From Petrocella sp024636985 (GTDB lineage Bacteria; Bacillota; Clostridia; Lachnospirales; Vallitaleaceae): a stretch of 25,845 bases of DNA. A program made the position numbers and the translations under genes. Below the pieces are notes generated by a model. The model worked only from the letters and a program-made list of their open reading frames with translations, was not told the DNA's origin and did not search any database. The stretch spans positions 1 through 25,845 of the forward strand of contig JAGXFY010000012.1 in assembly GCA_024636985.1 (NCBI GenBank), in the 5' to 3' direction. Of the stretch, positions 14,066 through 22,484 are shown one piece after another; position 1 is the stretch's first letter, and each line of letters starts with the position of its first letter.

Positions 14066-15205
14066 ATGTCAATCTTGGAACCGGCACTGGCGCAAAAATT
14101 CATAGAAAAAACAGCTAAAAATCTTGAGTTCAACATTAACATTATGAACGATCAAGGTATTATCATAGCAAGTAAAGATGCTTCTCGTATTGGTGACTTT
14201 CATGAGGTTGCTTCGAGCATGTTAAACGGCACACTTGATACCGGGGTAGTGGATGAAAATCAAAAGTTCCTCGGTACCAAACCGGGTGTGAATATGTTTA
14301 TAGATTATAAGCATAAGCATGTAGGTGTCATCTGTGTAACAGGGAATCCGGAAAATGTAAAGGCGTTTGCCGGTCTGGTCAAGACATCTATGGAGGCCAT
14401 GCTTGAATATGAGCTTCAGATGGAAGGGGAGCGTCGTCGTAAGAATAAGGCAGAGCAGTTTTTATATTACTTATTGTTTAATGAGACGGTAGATTTTGCA
14501 GTAGCCGGGAAAATGGCAGAAGGCTTAGAGCTAAAAAGAGATATCCTTAGGGTATGTATACTCATTAAATATGATGCCCAGTATCAACCTAGGAAAATAA
14601 TAGAGGCACTTACAAAAGCGGAAGGCCATTCCTACCAGGATATTATAACGGTAGCCAGAAACGATGATATCATCTTGTTTAAGGCTTTAAGTGGTGACTT
14701 AACCGAGTCCATCCAAGGTTATAAGGAATTGTTGGATGCGTATATACAGTCCTTTGTTAAAAGGCTGCCGGAAGGTTATCAAGAGGATAAGATTTGCTTT
14801 TTTGTAGGTTCCTTGCAGATGGACATTAACCATTTCAAAGAATCTTTTATCCATGCTCAAGAGTTAGGGCTTCGAATTAAAGCGGATAATGGTACTTACT
14901 ATTTTAATGAACATGTTTTGGATTATTATAGAAGTCTTGCAACAATCAAAGCTTATGATAATGCTTTTAATGTCTATGATATGCTACTTTCAGAAGATGA
15001 TCAGATTCAACTCATTGAGATTGTAGATGCTTTGTATAAGAACAATTATAATGTTGTGTACACCGCTAAGGACCTTTTTATTCATAGAAATACTTTGCTC
15101 TTTAGGCTTAATAAGCTAAAAGGCTTGCTTAATATTGATCCTATTGCCAATGCAAGTGACCGAGAGTTTTTCAATGAATTGGCCTATTATTTTAAACACA
15201 AATAG
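14066..15205 (+). CDS. cdaR: CdaR family sugar-diacid-responsive transcriptional regulator
   Basis: Regulator of 379 residues with the two-part layout of CdaR. The N-terminal diacid-recognition domain (about 1-135) includes NINIMNDQGIIIASKDASRIGDFHE and an RIG motif typical of the family. A C-terminal PucR-type helix-turn-helix (about 310-375) includes YTAKDLFIHRNTLLFRLNKL. In enteric bacteria CdaR activates glucarate, galactarate and glycerate genes when a sugar diacid or glycerate binds. The hexarate cluster that follows makes the same role very likely here. ATG 14066 has AAGAAGG 9 nt upstream. The gene is transcribed alone: consensus promoter before it and a long terminator after it. Confidence 0.9.
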   Translation: MSILEPALAQKFIEKTAKNLEFNINIMNDQGIIIASKDASRIGDFHEVASSMLNGTLDTGVVDENQKFLGTKPGVNMFIDYKHKHVGVICVTGNPENVKAFAGLVKTSMEAMLEYELQMEGERRRKNKAEQFLYYLLFNETVDFAVAGKMAEGLELKRDILRVCILIKYDAQYQPRKIIEALTKAEGHSYQDIITVARNDDIILFKALSGDLTESIQGYKELLDAYIQSFVKRLPEGYQEDKICFFVGSLQMDINHFKESFIHAQELGLRIKADNGTYYFNEHVLDYYRSLATIKAYDNAFNVYDMLLSEDDQIQLIEIVDALYKNNYNVVYTAKDLFIHRNTLLFRLNKLKGLLNIDPIANASDREFFNELAYYFKHK

Positions 15206-15253
15206 AAGGCGCTAAATATAACATACTAGGCATAATAGACGAAATAATTTAAG

Positions 15254-15300
15254 ATGAGACCAATATTTGTACATACCATACAAGTATTGGTCTCATTTTA
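15254..15300 (+). terminator. Terminator after cdaR
   Basis: A 12-bp stem (ATGAGACCAATA 15254-15265 with TATTGGTCTCAT 15285-15296) is extended inward by TTTGTA/TACAAG to about 18 bp with a 7-nt loop, followed by TTTTA. It separates the regulator from the catabolic cluster. Confidence 0.88.
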
Positions 15301-15393
15301 ATATAGGAAGGACATGTTCATTCATGTTGACCCACGTTATAATGATGTTAATCAAAAAAAGAACCGTTAATAATTGGATATAGGAGGCACAAC

Positions 15394-16281
15394 ATGAAAG
15401 TAGGATTTATTGGACTTGGCATCATGGGCAAACCTATGAGCAAGAACTTAATTAAAGCAGGACATGAACTGGTGGTTTGTGATTTTAATAAGGGTGCTGT
15501 AGATGAGATTGTATCTCTTGGTGCGACATCTGCAGAGAATGGCGCAGCAGTTGTAAAGGTATGTGATGTCATCATTACCATGTTACCGAATTCACCTCAC
15601 GTAAGAAGTGTAGCACTTGGAGAAAATGGGATTATAGAGGCGGCAAAATCAGGTACAGTCGTGATTGACATGAGTTCCATTGATCCTGTTGAGAGCAAAG
15701 CGATTGGTGAAGAATTGGCTAAAATCGGTGTTGATATGTTGGATGCACCTGTAAGTGGTGGTGAACCCAAGGCTATTGACGGCACACTATCCGTTATGGT
15801 AGGCGGTAAGAAAGAAACTTTTGATCGTTTCTATGATTTATTAATGACCATGGCAGGTTCAGCCGTCTATGTTGGTGAACTTGGATCCGGTAATATTACA
15901 AAGCTAGCCAATCAGATTATTGTAGCCCTTAATATCTCAGCTGTATCAGAAGCTTTGACTTTTGCAAGTAAAGCAGGGGCAAGTCCGGAGTTGGTTTATC
16001 AAGCCATTCGTGGTGGATTAGCCGGATCTACAGTACTGGATGCTAAAGCACCTATGATGTTAGATCGTAATTTCAATCCGGGCTTTAAGATAGAATTGCA
16101 TATCAAAGATCTAACAAATGCCCTTAATGCGAGTCATGCAGTTGGGGCAGCAGTACCACTCACAGCTCAAGTCATGGAAATGATGCAAGTACTTAAGATC
16201 GATGGCTTCGAGAAAGAAGATCATTGTAGCCTATTGAAGTATTATGAGAAGTTAACCAACGTTGAGATTAAAAGAGCTTAA
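15394..16281 (+). CDS. garR: 2-hydroxy-3-oxopropionate (tartronate semialdehyde) reductase
   Basis: Cytosolic NAD(P)H-dependent beta-hydroxyacid dehydrogenase of 295 residues that would reduce tartronate semialdehyde to D-glycerate. It has the Rossmann motif GLGIMGKPMSKNL (7-19), the substrate-binding DAPVSGGEPKA (118-127) and the catalytic lysine K170 in GSGNITKLANQ. The C-terminal all-helical domain has the family's FKIELHIKDLTNAL. Length equals that of E. coli GarR/GlxR. AGGAGG lies upstream of ATG 15394. It is the first gene of the catabolic cluster; a TATAAT at 15338-15343 may be its -10, but the -35 (TGTTCA) is weak, so activation by CdaR would fit. Related 3-hydroxyisobutyrate dehydrogenases are the alternative, but the neighbours favour GarR. 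Confidence 0.92.
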   Translation: MKVGFIGLGIMGKPMSKNLIKAGHELVVCDFNKGAVDEIVSLGATSAENGAAVVKVCDVIITMLPNSPHVRSVALGENGIIEAAKSGTVVIDMSSIDPVESKAIGEELAKIGVDMLDAPVSGGEPKAIDGTLSVMVGGKKETFDRFYDLLMTMAGSAVYVGELGSGNITKLANQIIVALNISAVSEALTFASKAGASPELVYQAIRGGLAGSTVLDAKAPMMLDRNFNPGFKIELHIKDLTNALNASHAVGAAVPLTAQVMEMMQVLKIDGFEKEDHCSLLKYYEKLTNVEIKRA

Positions 16282-16323
16282 GTAAGATTACATTATTAAT
16301 CTAGGATTGAAAGGAAGTATAAG

Positions 16324-17649
16324 ATGACGCCAATAATTGTGAAAATGGATGTTTACCCTGTTGCAGGTAAAGATTGCATGTTATTAAATCTTAGCGGTGC
16401 ACATGCACCCTATTTTACCAGGAATATTGTCATACTAACAGACAGCAATGGCGATACAGGCCTTGGAGAAGTACCGGGTGGTGAGAAAATTACCAAAGCA
16501 CTGGAAAAGACCAAAGAACTGGTCGTTGGAACCAGTATCGGTGACTATAAGAATACACTTCTTAAGGTTCAAAAATCTATGCAAGGTGACAAAGAAGATG
16601 TAAGGGGTCAACAGACCTTTGATCTTAGAACAGGTGTACACGTTGTAACGGCTATTGAAGCCCCTTTACTGGACTTGCTTGGTAAACACTTGGGTGTTCC
16701 TGTGGCTTCCCTTCTTGGTGAGGGTATGCAAAGAGATAAGGTAAGAATGTTGGGCTATCTATTTTATGTAGCCGATCGAAAAAAGACAGATTTACCCTAT
16801 GACAGTAATCCAGATAGCGATTGTGATTGGTACCGTTTACGCCATGATGAAGCGATGACACCGGAGGGTATTGTTGCTCTGGCAAAAGCATCCAAAGAAA
16901 AATATGGCTTTTCAGATTTTAAATTAAAAGGCGGCGTCCTTGAAGGTAAAGAAGAGATTAAAGCTGTAAGAGCTTTGAAGGAAGCTTTTCCTGAAGCCAG
17001 AATCACGTTAGATCCTAATGGCGGTTGGTTACTCCAGGATGCTATTGAACTTTGTAAAGACCTACATGGTGTATTAACCTACTGTGAAGATCCCTGTGGC
17101 GCAGAAGGGGTATTTTCAGGTAGAGAAATCTTGGCGGAGTTTAGAAGGGCAACAGGTCTACCGACAGCAACCAATATGATCGCAACAGATTGGCGGGAAA
17201 TGACCCATTCCATGGCCTTACAGTCCGTGGATATACCACTTGCGGACCCACATTTTTGGACCATGTCAGGATCGGTTCGTGTGGGTCAGATGTGTCATGA
17301 TTTTGGTTTGACTTGGGGTTGCCATTCGAACAATCACTTTGATATCTCATTAGCCATGGTGGCACATTCAGCGGCAGCTGTTCCGGGTAACATTAATGCC
17401 ATAGATACCCACTGGATATGGCAGGAGGGCGAAGAGAGACTAACGAAAGCGCCAATGGAAATCATAGATGGCTGTATAGAAATCTCGGCAAAGCCGGGAC
17501 TTGGTATTGAGGTGGATATGGATCAAGTCAAGCGTGCTCATGAAGTCTACATAGCCAATTGCCTTGGTGGTAGAGATGATAGCATCGGGATGCAATACCT
17601 TTTACCGGATTGGCGATTTGATCCAAAGAGACCTTGTTTGGTTCGATAA
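16324..17649 (+). CDS. gudD: Glucarate dehydratase
   Basis: Enolase-superfamily enzyme of 441 residues that dehydrates D-glucarate (or L-idarate) to 5-dehydro-4-deoxyglucarate. The acid/base and metal-binding residues of the family are visible: the KxK pair K200/K202 in FKLKGG, D230 in LDPNGGW, E255 in CEDP, N284 in NMIATDW, and H334 in WGCHSNNHFD. All are shifted by five positions relative to E. coli GudD, so the catalytic set looks complete. AAGGAAG lies before ATG 16324, 42 nt after garR. The remaining length matches the family and nothing is missing. Confidence 0.95.
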   Translation: MTPIIVKMDVYPVAGKDCMLLNLSGAHAPYFTRNIVILTDSNGDTGLGEVPGGEKITKALEKTKELVVGTSIGDYKNTLLKVQKSMQGDKEDVRGQQTFDLRTGVHVVTAIEAPLLDLLGKHLGVPVASLLGEGMQRDKVRMLGYLFYVADRKKTDLPYDSNPDSDCDWYRLRHDEAMTPEGIVALAKASKEKYGFSDFKLKGGVLEGKEEIKAVRALKEAFPEARITLDPNGGWLLQDAIELCKDLHGVLTYCEDPCGAEGVFSGREILAEFRRATGLPTATNMIATDWREMTHSMALQSVDIPLADPHFWTMSGSVRVGQMCHDFGLTWGCHSNNHFDISLAMVAHSAAAVPGNINAIDTHWIWQEGEERLTKAPMEIIDGCIEISAKPGLGIEVDMDQVKRAHEVYIANCLGGRDDSIGMQYLLPDWRFDPKRPCLVR

Positions 17650-17690
17650 ATAGAAGAAATTGAATAAACTAAACAAACTAAAGTACCTAT

Positions 17691-17716
17691 AACTTGAAAT
17701 GATTCAAGTTTATAAT
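17691..17716 (+). promoter_or_regulatory. Inverted repeat and -10-like box before tctC
   Basis: A perfect 8-bp inverted repeat AACTTGAA-ATGA-TTCAAGTT (17691-17710) is directly followed by TATAAT (17711-17716). The -35 position is poor. It may be an activator- or repressor-dependent promoter for the transporter genes, or simply an intercistronic hairpin. Confidence 0.4.
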
Positions 17717-17745
17717 AGGAATACAAGTGAAAAAGGAGAAGAGAA

Positions 17746-18774
17746 ATGAAAAAAGTATTGGTACTGTTTATGGTGGTGTTATTAGCAGCAACAAGTTTGG
17801 CGGGATGTAAAAAAGAAGAAGCAACGACCTTTGATGGGAAAAATGTAAGAGTCGTCATCGGTTCCACATCAACAACAGGGGATTCGTATATGATTGCTGA
17901 CATGGCGATGCGTTATTTGTCAAAAGCGCTAAATGCAAACACAAAAGTAGATGCTGTTGGGGCAGGACCTGCATTTGAGACATTGGCTAAAGCAGATCCG
18001 GATGGCAACACAATTATGATGTTCCATGATATGACCTACCTTGGCATATCCTTTGGCGCTTTTGATGAGCAATATGGGCTTGAGAACATGGTGATTGGTC
18101 CCCGTATTGGTCTGAATCCTGGTGGATGTTTTGCGGCATCAGCAGATGCGCCTTATGATGATATGAAAGAAATGGCGGAGTATTTAGCTGCCAATCCAGA
18201 CGAAATCGTACGTGCGGCGGTTGAAGCCGGCGGTGTGTCTCATATTGGTTTTATATCCTATTATGAATGGGTTGTAGAAGCTTATGGTCAAGATGTTGCC
18301 GATCGAATTGTTGTCGTTGTTGGTGGATCCACAGCAGAAAAATCTCAAATGCTTTGGGATGGCAACACAGATATTATTTTTGCCGACTATTCTTCTTTAC
18401 TTCAATATACTGAAGAAGGTGTCGAAGACCAACTTAAGATGAAGTTTGTAGCTTTATTAGATAAGATTGATGGAACGGATATCCCTACTTTTGCAGATCT
18501 TGGTGTAACTTTAAACGGCGAGCCTTTTGCATTCTCAAAAGAGTTTGTCATCTACCTTCCAAAAGAAACACCTCAAGCCTTTGTGGATGAACTTGATAAA
18601 GCAGCTCTTGAGATTTCAAAAGACCAAGCCTTTATTGATGATATGGCAAAACAGAAGTACAAGGTGGCATACTTACCATCAGCAGATGCAAAAACCCATA
18701 CTATGGCAAAAAGAGATTCTCTAGATGCTTTAATTAAAGCAGCACCATCACTGGATGTATTAACTGTACAATAA
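17746..18774 (+). CDS. tctC: Tripartite tricarboxylate transporter (TTT) substrate-binding lipoprotein
   Basis: Extracytoplasmic solute receptor of 342 residues that would capture the sugar diacid and deliver it to the TctAB membrane unit. It has a lipoprotein signal peptide: basic start (MKK), hydrophobic core and lipobox LAGC with Cys21 as the anchoring residue. The mature part has the receptor-type fold features: VRVVIGSTSTTGDSYMIADM near the start, and AKADPDGNTIMMF at the place of the family's PDGYTL-like motif. AAGGAG precedes ATG 17746. A strong hairpin follows the gene, so it can be made in excess of the membrane parts. Substrate is inferred as glucarate/galactarate from the cluster, not from the protein itself. 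Confidence 0.88.
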   Translation: MKKVLVLFMVVLLAATSLAGCKKEEATTFDGKNVRVVIGSTSTTGDSYMIADMAMRYLSKALNANTKVDAVGAGPAFETLAKADPDGNTIMMFHDMTYLGISFGAFDEQYGLENMVIGPRIGLNPGGCFAASADAPYDDMKEMAEYLAANPDEIVRAAVEAGGVSHIGFISYYEWVVEAYGQDVADRIVVVVGGSTAEKSQMLWDGNTDIIFADYSSLLQYTEEGVEDQLKMKFVALLDKIDGTDIPTFADLGVTLNGEPFAFSKEFVIYLPKETPQAFVDELDKAALEISKDQAFIDDMAKQKYKVAYLPSADAKTHTMAKRDSLDALIKAAPSLDVLTVQ

Positions 18775-18808
18775 GGTACTTGTGATTTAAAATAGTGATT
18801 AAGACTTG

Positions 18809-18845
18809 TGAGGGTAGAATGTACGTCCTTCTACCCTCATTTTTC
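18809..18845 (+). terminator. Strong intercistronic terminator between tctC and tctB
   Basis: An 11-bp perfect stem (TGAGGGTAGAA 18809-18819 with TTCTACCCTCA 18829-18839), 9-nt loop, followed by TTTTTC. It lies inside the transporter gene set, so partial read-through or mRNA 3'-end protection probably sets a high receptor-to-permease ratio. Confidence 0.88.
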
Positions 18846-18902
18846 TTTTAAGACAACACATAGAAATAAGATCTTAAGAAACATACAGAAGGAGCATAAA
18901 CA

Positions 18903-19312
18903 ATGTCAGACTTATTTAGAATCAAAATTGTTTACTCACAATCCCATACAATAGGACCAAAAATCATATTCGGCATACTGGTTATTTTTTCTTTGATTCT
19001 TCTGATTCAAGCCATAATGAAAGCGAAGAAAGAGAATCGTCCATTATTAGATTTAAAGCACAAACATTTTTTATTGAAAATTATGATCGAGTGAAAATAT
19101 TCGGTACAGGAATACTCTTGATTTTATATATCATGACCATGAACCTTTTAGGCTTTATTCCGGCTGGTATCTTATTCATATCCTTATTCAACATCCTTTA
19201 CAAAGGCAGTCGAGAAGTGAAATCAATCCTAATATCGATTGGGATTGCTATTTTAGAGACAATGTTGGTATGGTTTATATTCGGTTACATGTTTGGAATT
19301 ACATTACCATAG
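18903..19312 (+). CDS. tctB: TctB-type small transmembrane subunit, split by a -1 frame change
   Basis: Two short frames (63 and 73 codons; TGA stop at 19092-19094, GTG at 19091) together have the length of one TctB protein of about 136 residues. The first half gives the N-terminal membrane helix (PKIIFGILVIFSLILLIQAI). The second gives three more (GTGILLILYIMTMNLLGFIP, AGILFISLFNILY and SILISIGIAILETMLVWFIF) and ends with the family-like GITLP. The frames join if reading slips back one base at T TTT TTA (19067-19073), giving a smooth FFIENYDRVKIFGTG joint. It may be programmed -1 frameshifting, a real or artefactual T-run indel, or two coupled half genes. TctB is required with TctA in known TTT systems. 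AAGGAG precedes ATG 18903. Confidence 0.75.
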
Positions 19313-19362
19313 AGGTTATTGTGTGAATTGTTTTGACACTGTAATCCAATAAGAAAGGGAAG

Positions 19363-20853
19363 ATGATAGAGATGATAGAGTTTGGTATTTTAGAAGGTGT
19401 AATAGCACTACTTGGCGTGGTTATAGGTATTATATTTGGTGCACTTCCGGGCATGACAGCAACAATGGCGATTGCAATTTTTCTGCCTTTGACCTACGCT
19501 TACGATTTGACCACATCGGTGTATTTATTATTAGGCTTGTATGTAGGTGGTATCAGTGGCGGTCTCGTACCGGCGATTCTCATGAATATACCAGGGACAC
19601 CATCCTCGGTTACAACCGGTTTTGACGGGCATCCTATGGCGATGAAGGGTGAAGGGGTAAGAGCACTTAGAATAGGGATTACAGCGTCTTTGTTCGGCGG
19701 CATACTCAGCCTAGTGGTATTAGCCTTATTCACACCGGTATTGGCGCGACTTGCCATTAAATTCTCCGCAGTTGAAAAATTCTTAATCATACTTTTTGCC
19801 ATGACGGTTATTGCCGCCTTATCCAAAGGAAAAATGACAAAAGGTATATTCACCGGATTTTTAGGCGTTTTTATATCCCTGATGGGGGTGTTTCCGGATA
19901 ATCAGACACTAAGACTGGTCCCCTCTATGTTCTCTATGGAACTACGAGATGGGTTCCAACTTTTACCCGTACTGATTGGACTCTTTGCTTTTTCACAGCT
20001 TTTCCAAGAAGCTGAAAAAGGGATGAAGCAAACCATGATGCATACGGACATACTAAAAGGGCATCAGTCCAAAAAGTTTTCATTTAAAGATTTTAAAGGA
20101 CAATTTATTAATATGTTTAGATCCGCCTCCATAGGCACTTTTATGGGTATTTTACCTGGCATTGGTGGTAGTGCAGCCTCCTTATTGGCCTATTCTCAGT
20201 GTAAAACCTTTTCAAAAGATCCAGAGAAATTAGGTACAGGCGCTGTTGAAGGATTGGTTGCCAGTGAATCAGCCAATAATGGTCTGACCGGTGGTGCCTT
20301 AGTGCCTCTATTGTCTCTTGGGATTCCCGGCGACAGTACAACAGCCGTTTTAATTGGTGCATTTATCCTCCAAGGCATACAAGTAGGGCCATTGTTTATA
20401 ACACAGAATCCTGTGATATGGAACACCATATTATTTGCCTTATTGATCGCCAATATTTTCATGTTTATTGTTATGTTCTATCCCATCAAATATATCGCTA
20501 AGATAATTAATATACCCAAAAACAAATTATACCCCGGTATCATTTTACTTTGTATTGTAGGCGCATTTTCAACCAGAAGCGGAAATATGGTAGATGTATT
20601 TACCTTGGTTATATTTGGTCTTGTAGGTTATATATTTTCTAAGTTGGATTTACCGGTTACGACCTTCTTAATTGGCTTTATCTTAGGACGTGACCTTGAG
20701 AAATACTTTATTGATTCTCTAAAAGGTTCAGGGGGAAGTCTAAGTGTCTTTTTCTCAAGACCTATTGGGTTAGTGGTTTGGGTTCTTATTTTTGCTTCCT
20801 TAGCCTATGCTTTTTACGATAATCGAAAACATCATAAAGGTGCAAGTGTTTAG
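19363..20853 (+). CDS. tctA: TTT transporter large membrane subunit TctA
   Basis: Large permease of 496 residues with about twelve hydrophobic segments, the usual size for TctA. Each half carries the family's glycine-rich LPG motif: GALPGMTATMAIAIFLPL (26-43) and GILPGIGGSAASLLAYSQ. A G-x-PG-rich stretch (PAILMNIPGTPSSVTTGFDG) and LLSLGIPGDSTTAVLIGAF are also typical. It would form the translocation path with TctB, driven by an ion gradient and fed by the TctC receptor. Two starts are possible, ATG 19363 and ATG 19372; AAAGGG at 19354-19359 is close to the first and 12 nt from the second. The same-strand neighbours indicate a role in hexarate uptake, replacing the GudP/GarP-type permeases of enterics. 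Confidence 0.92.
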   Translation: MIEMIEFGILEGVIALLGVVIGIIFGALPGMTATMAIAIFLPLTYAYDLTTSVYLLLGLYVGGISGGLVPAILMNIPGTPSSVTTGFDGHPMAMKGEGVRALRIGITASLFGGILSLVVLALFTPVLARLAIKFSAVEKFLIILFAMTVIAALSKGKMTKGIFTGFLGVFISLMGVFPDNQTLRLVPSMFSMELRDGFQLLPVLIGLFAFSQLFQEAEKGMKQTMMHTDILKGHQSKKFSFKDFKGQFINMFRSASIGTFMGILPGIGGSAASLLAYSQCKTFSKDPEKLGTGAVEGLVASESANNGLTGGALVPLLSLGIPGDSTTAVLIGAFILQGIQVGPLFITQNPVIWNTILFALLIANIFMFIVMFYPIKYIAKIINIPKNKLYPGIILLCIVGAFSTRSGNMVDVFTLVIFGLVGYIFSKLDLPVTTFLIGFILGRDLEKYFIDSLKGSGGSLSVFFSRPIGLVVWVLIFASLAYAFYDNRKHHKGASV

Positions 20854-20915
20854 AATAAGTTGAAATTAATAAGTTAAGAACAACAATGTGTGGCGTATAA
20901 TAAGAGGAGATCAAT

Positions 20916-22430
20916 ATGGACAAAAAACCATTATTAATTAGAGTGAATACGATGGACAATGTTGAAATTGTCGTAGATGAAGCGGGTATAAAAGCCGGCA
21001 CAATCCTATCGGATGATTTAACCGCAGTTGAAGATATACCTCAAGGCCATAAGATAGCCCTACAGGATCTTGAAGTGGGTGACACCATCATACGATATGG
21101 TGAGGTTATAGGCTATGCTAAAGCCTACATTCAAAAAGGCAGTTGGATTGATGAAACCATGGTGGTGCTTCCTGCAGCTAAGTCACTTGAAGAACTGTCC
21201 GTAGCCACCAAAGTGCCTGAACCCTTGCCAGTACTGGAAGGTCAAACGTTCTTAGGTTATAGAAACAAGGATGGTCGTGTGGGCACCAAAAATATGCTCG
21301 GTATTACGACAAGTGTTCAATGTGTTGAAGGTGTGCTGAATATTGCAGTCGATCAAATAAAAGGCCTATTGCCAAATTACCCCAATGTGGACGGCATTAT
21401 GCCGATTAACCATAATTATGGTTGTGGGGTAGCCATTAATGCACCGGAGGCAATTATACCCATTAGAACCCTTAGGAACCTATCCACACATCCGAACTTT
21501 GGTGGTGAGATGTTGATGGTGAGTTTGGGATGTGAGAAGCTTATGCCGGAGCGATTGTTTCCGGATATCATGCCTGAAAATTTGGTGATGTTACAAGATG
21601 AGATGGGCTTTATGCCTATGGTTGAAGCCATCGTTTTTAAGGCGAAAGTCATCTTAGAGCGTTTGAACAAAAGAGTCCGAGAAGTATGTCCTGTATCGGA
21701 TTTGGTTATTGGGTTACAATGCGGTGGTAGTGATTCTTTTTCAGGCGTAACCTCTAATCCGGCGGTTGGCCATGCAGCAGATCTACTGGTTCGAGCCGGT
21801 GCTACGGTACTTTTTTCAGAGGTATCCGAAGTGCGAGACGGTGTGCACTTATTAACCCCAAGAGCCATCAATCAAGAAGTAGGGGAAAAACTCAAAAAAG
21901 AAATGGCATGGTATGATGATTATCTAGCCAGAGGTTGTGTGGATCGTGATGCGAACCCCACACCCGGCAATAAAAAAGGCGGTTTGGCAAATATCGTAGA
22001 AAAATCCCTAGGTTCAATAGCAAAATCAGGATCATCAGCGATTGTTGAAGTGTTGTCACCGGGTGAGAAAGCCACTAAAAAAGGCCTTGTTTATGCCGCG
22101 ACACCGGCCAGTGATTTTGTATGTGGCACATGTCAGCTTGCTTCCGGTATCACCATGCAAGTCTTTACTACAGGTAGAGGCACACCTTATGGCCTTGCTA
22201 TGGCACCGGTCATCAAGGTTGCCAGTCGAAATGAATTGGCAGACAGATGGCGTGATCTCATTGATATCAATGCGGGGAAAATCGCTACAGGAGAAGCGAC
22301 CATAGAGTCTGTCGGACAGGATATCTATGATATGATCCTAGAAGTTGCCAGTGGTAAGAAGCAGACGTGGGCAGACCGTTGGGGCATAAAAAATGCCATA
22401 TGTCTTTTTAATCCTGCCCCTGTAACCTAG
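20916..22430 (+). CDS. garD: Galactarate dehydratase (UxaA/GarD family)
   Basis: Iron-dependent type dehydratase of 504 residues that would convert galactarate (mucate) to 5-dehydro-4-deoxyglucarate, the same product as GudD. An N-terminal SAF-like domain (about 1-85, with IRYGEVIGYAKAYIQKGSWI) is followed by the large UxaA-type domain starting GYRNKDGRVGTKNMLGI. The stretch LQCGGSDSFSGVTSNPAVGH followed by LFSEVSEVRDGVHLLTPRA resembles GarD more than altronate dehydratase, though UxaA remains the main alternative. Conserved cysteines occur in NYGCG, SLGCE, LQCGG and VCGTCQLA. GAGGAG lies 8 nt before ATG 20916. A TATAAT at 20896-20901 lacks a good -35. The gene's presence beside gudD means the cluster can use both hexarates. 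Confidence 0.88.
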   Translation: MDKKPLLIRVNTMDNVEIVVDEAGIKAGTILSDDLTAVEDIPQGHKIALQDLEVGDTIIRYGEVIGYAKAYIQKGSWIDETMVVLPAAKSLEELSVATKVPEPLPVLEGQTFLGYRNKDGRVGTKNMLGITTSVQCVEGVLNIAVDQIKGLLPNYPNVDGIMPINHNYGCGVAINAPEAIIPIRTLRNLSTHPNFGGEMLMVSLGCEKLMPERLFPDIMPENLVMLQDEMGFMPMVEAIVFKAKVILERLNKRVREVCPVSDLVIGLQCGGSDSFSGVTSNPAVGHAADLLVRAGATVLFSEVSEVRDGVHLLTPRAINQEVGEKLKKEMAWYDDYLARGCVDRDANPTPGNKKGGLANIVEKSLGSIAKSGSSAIVEVLSPGEKATKKGLVYAATPASDFVCGTCQLASGITMQVFTTGRGTPYGLAMAPVIKVASRNELADRWRDLIDINAGKIATGEATIESVGQDIYDMILEVASGKKQTWADRWGIKNAICLFNPAPVT

Positions 22431-22484
22431 ACAGTTGGTGAACTTAATTCATTATCTGAGTATATACAATCAAGGAGGTACTAA

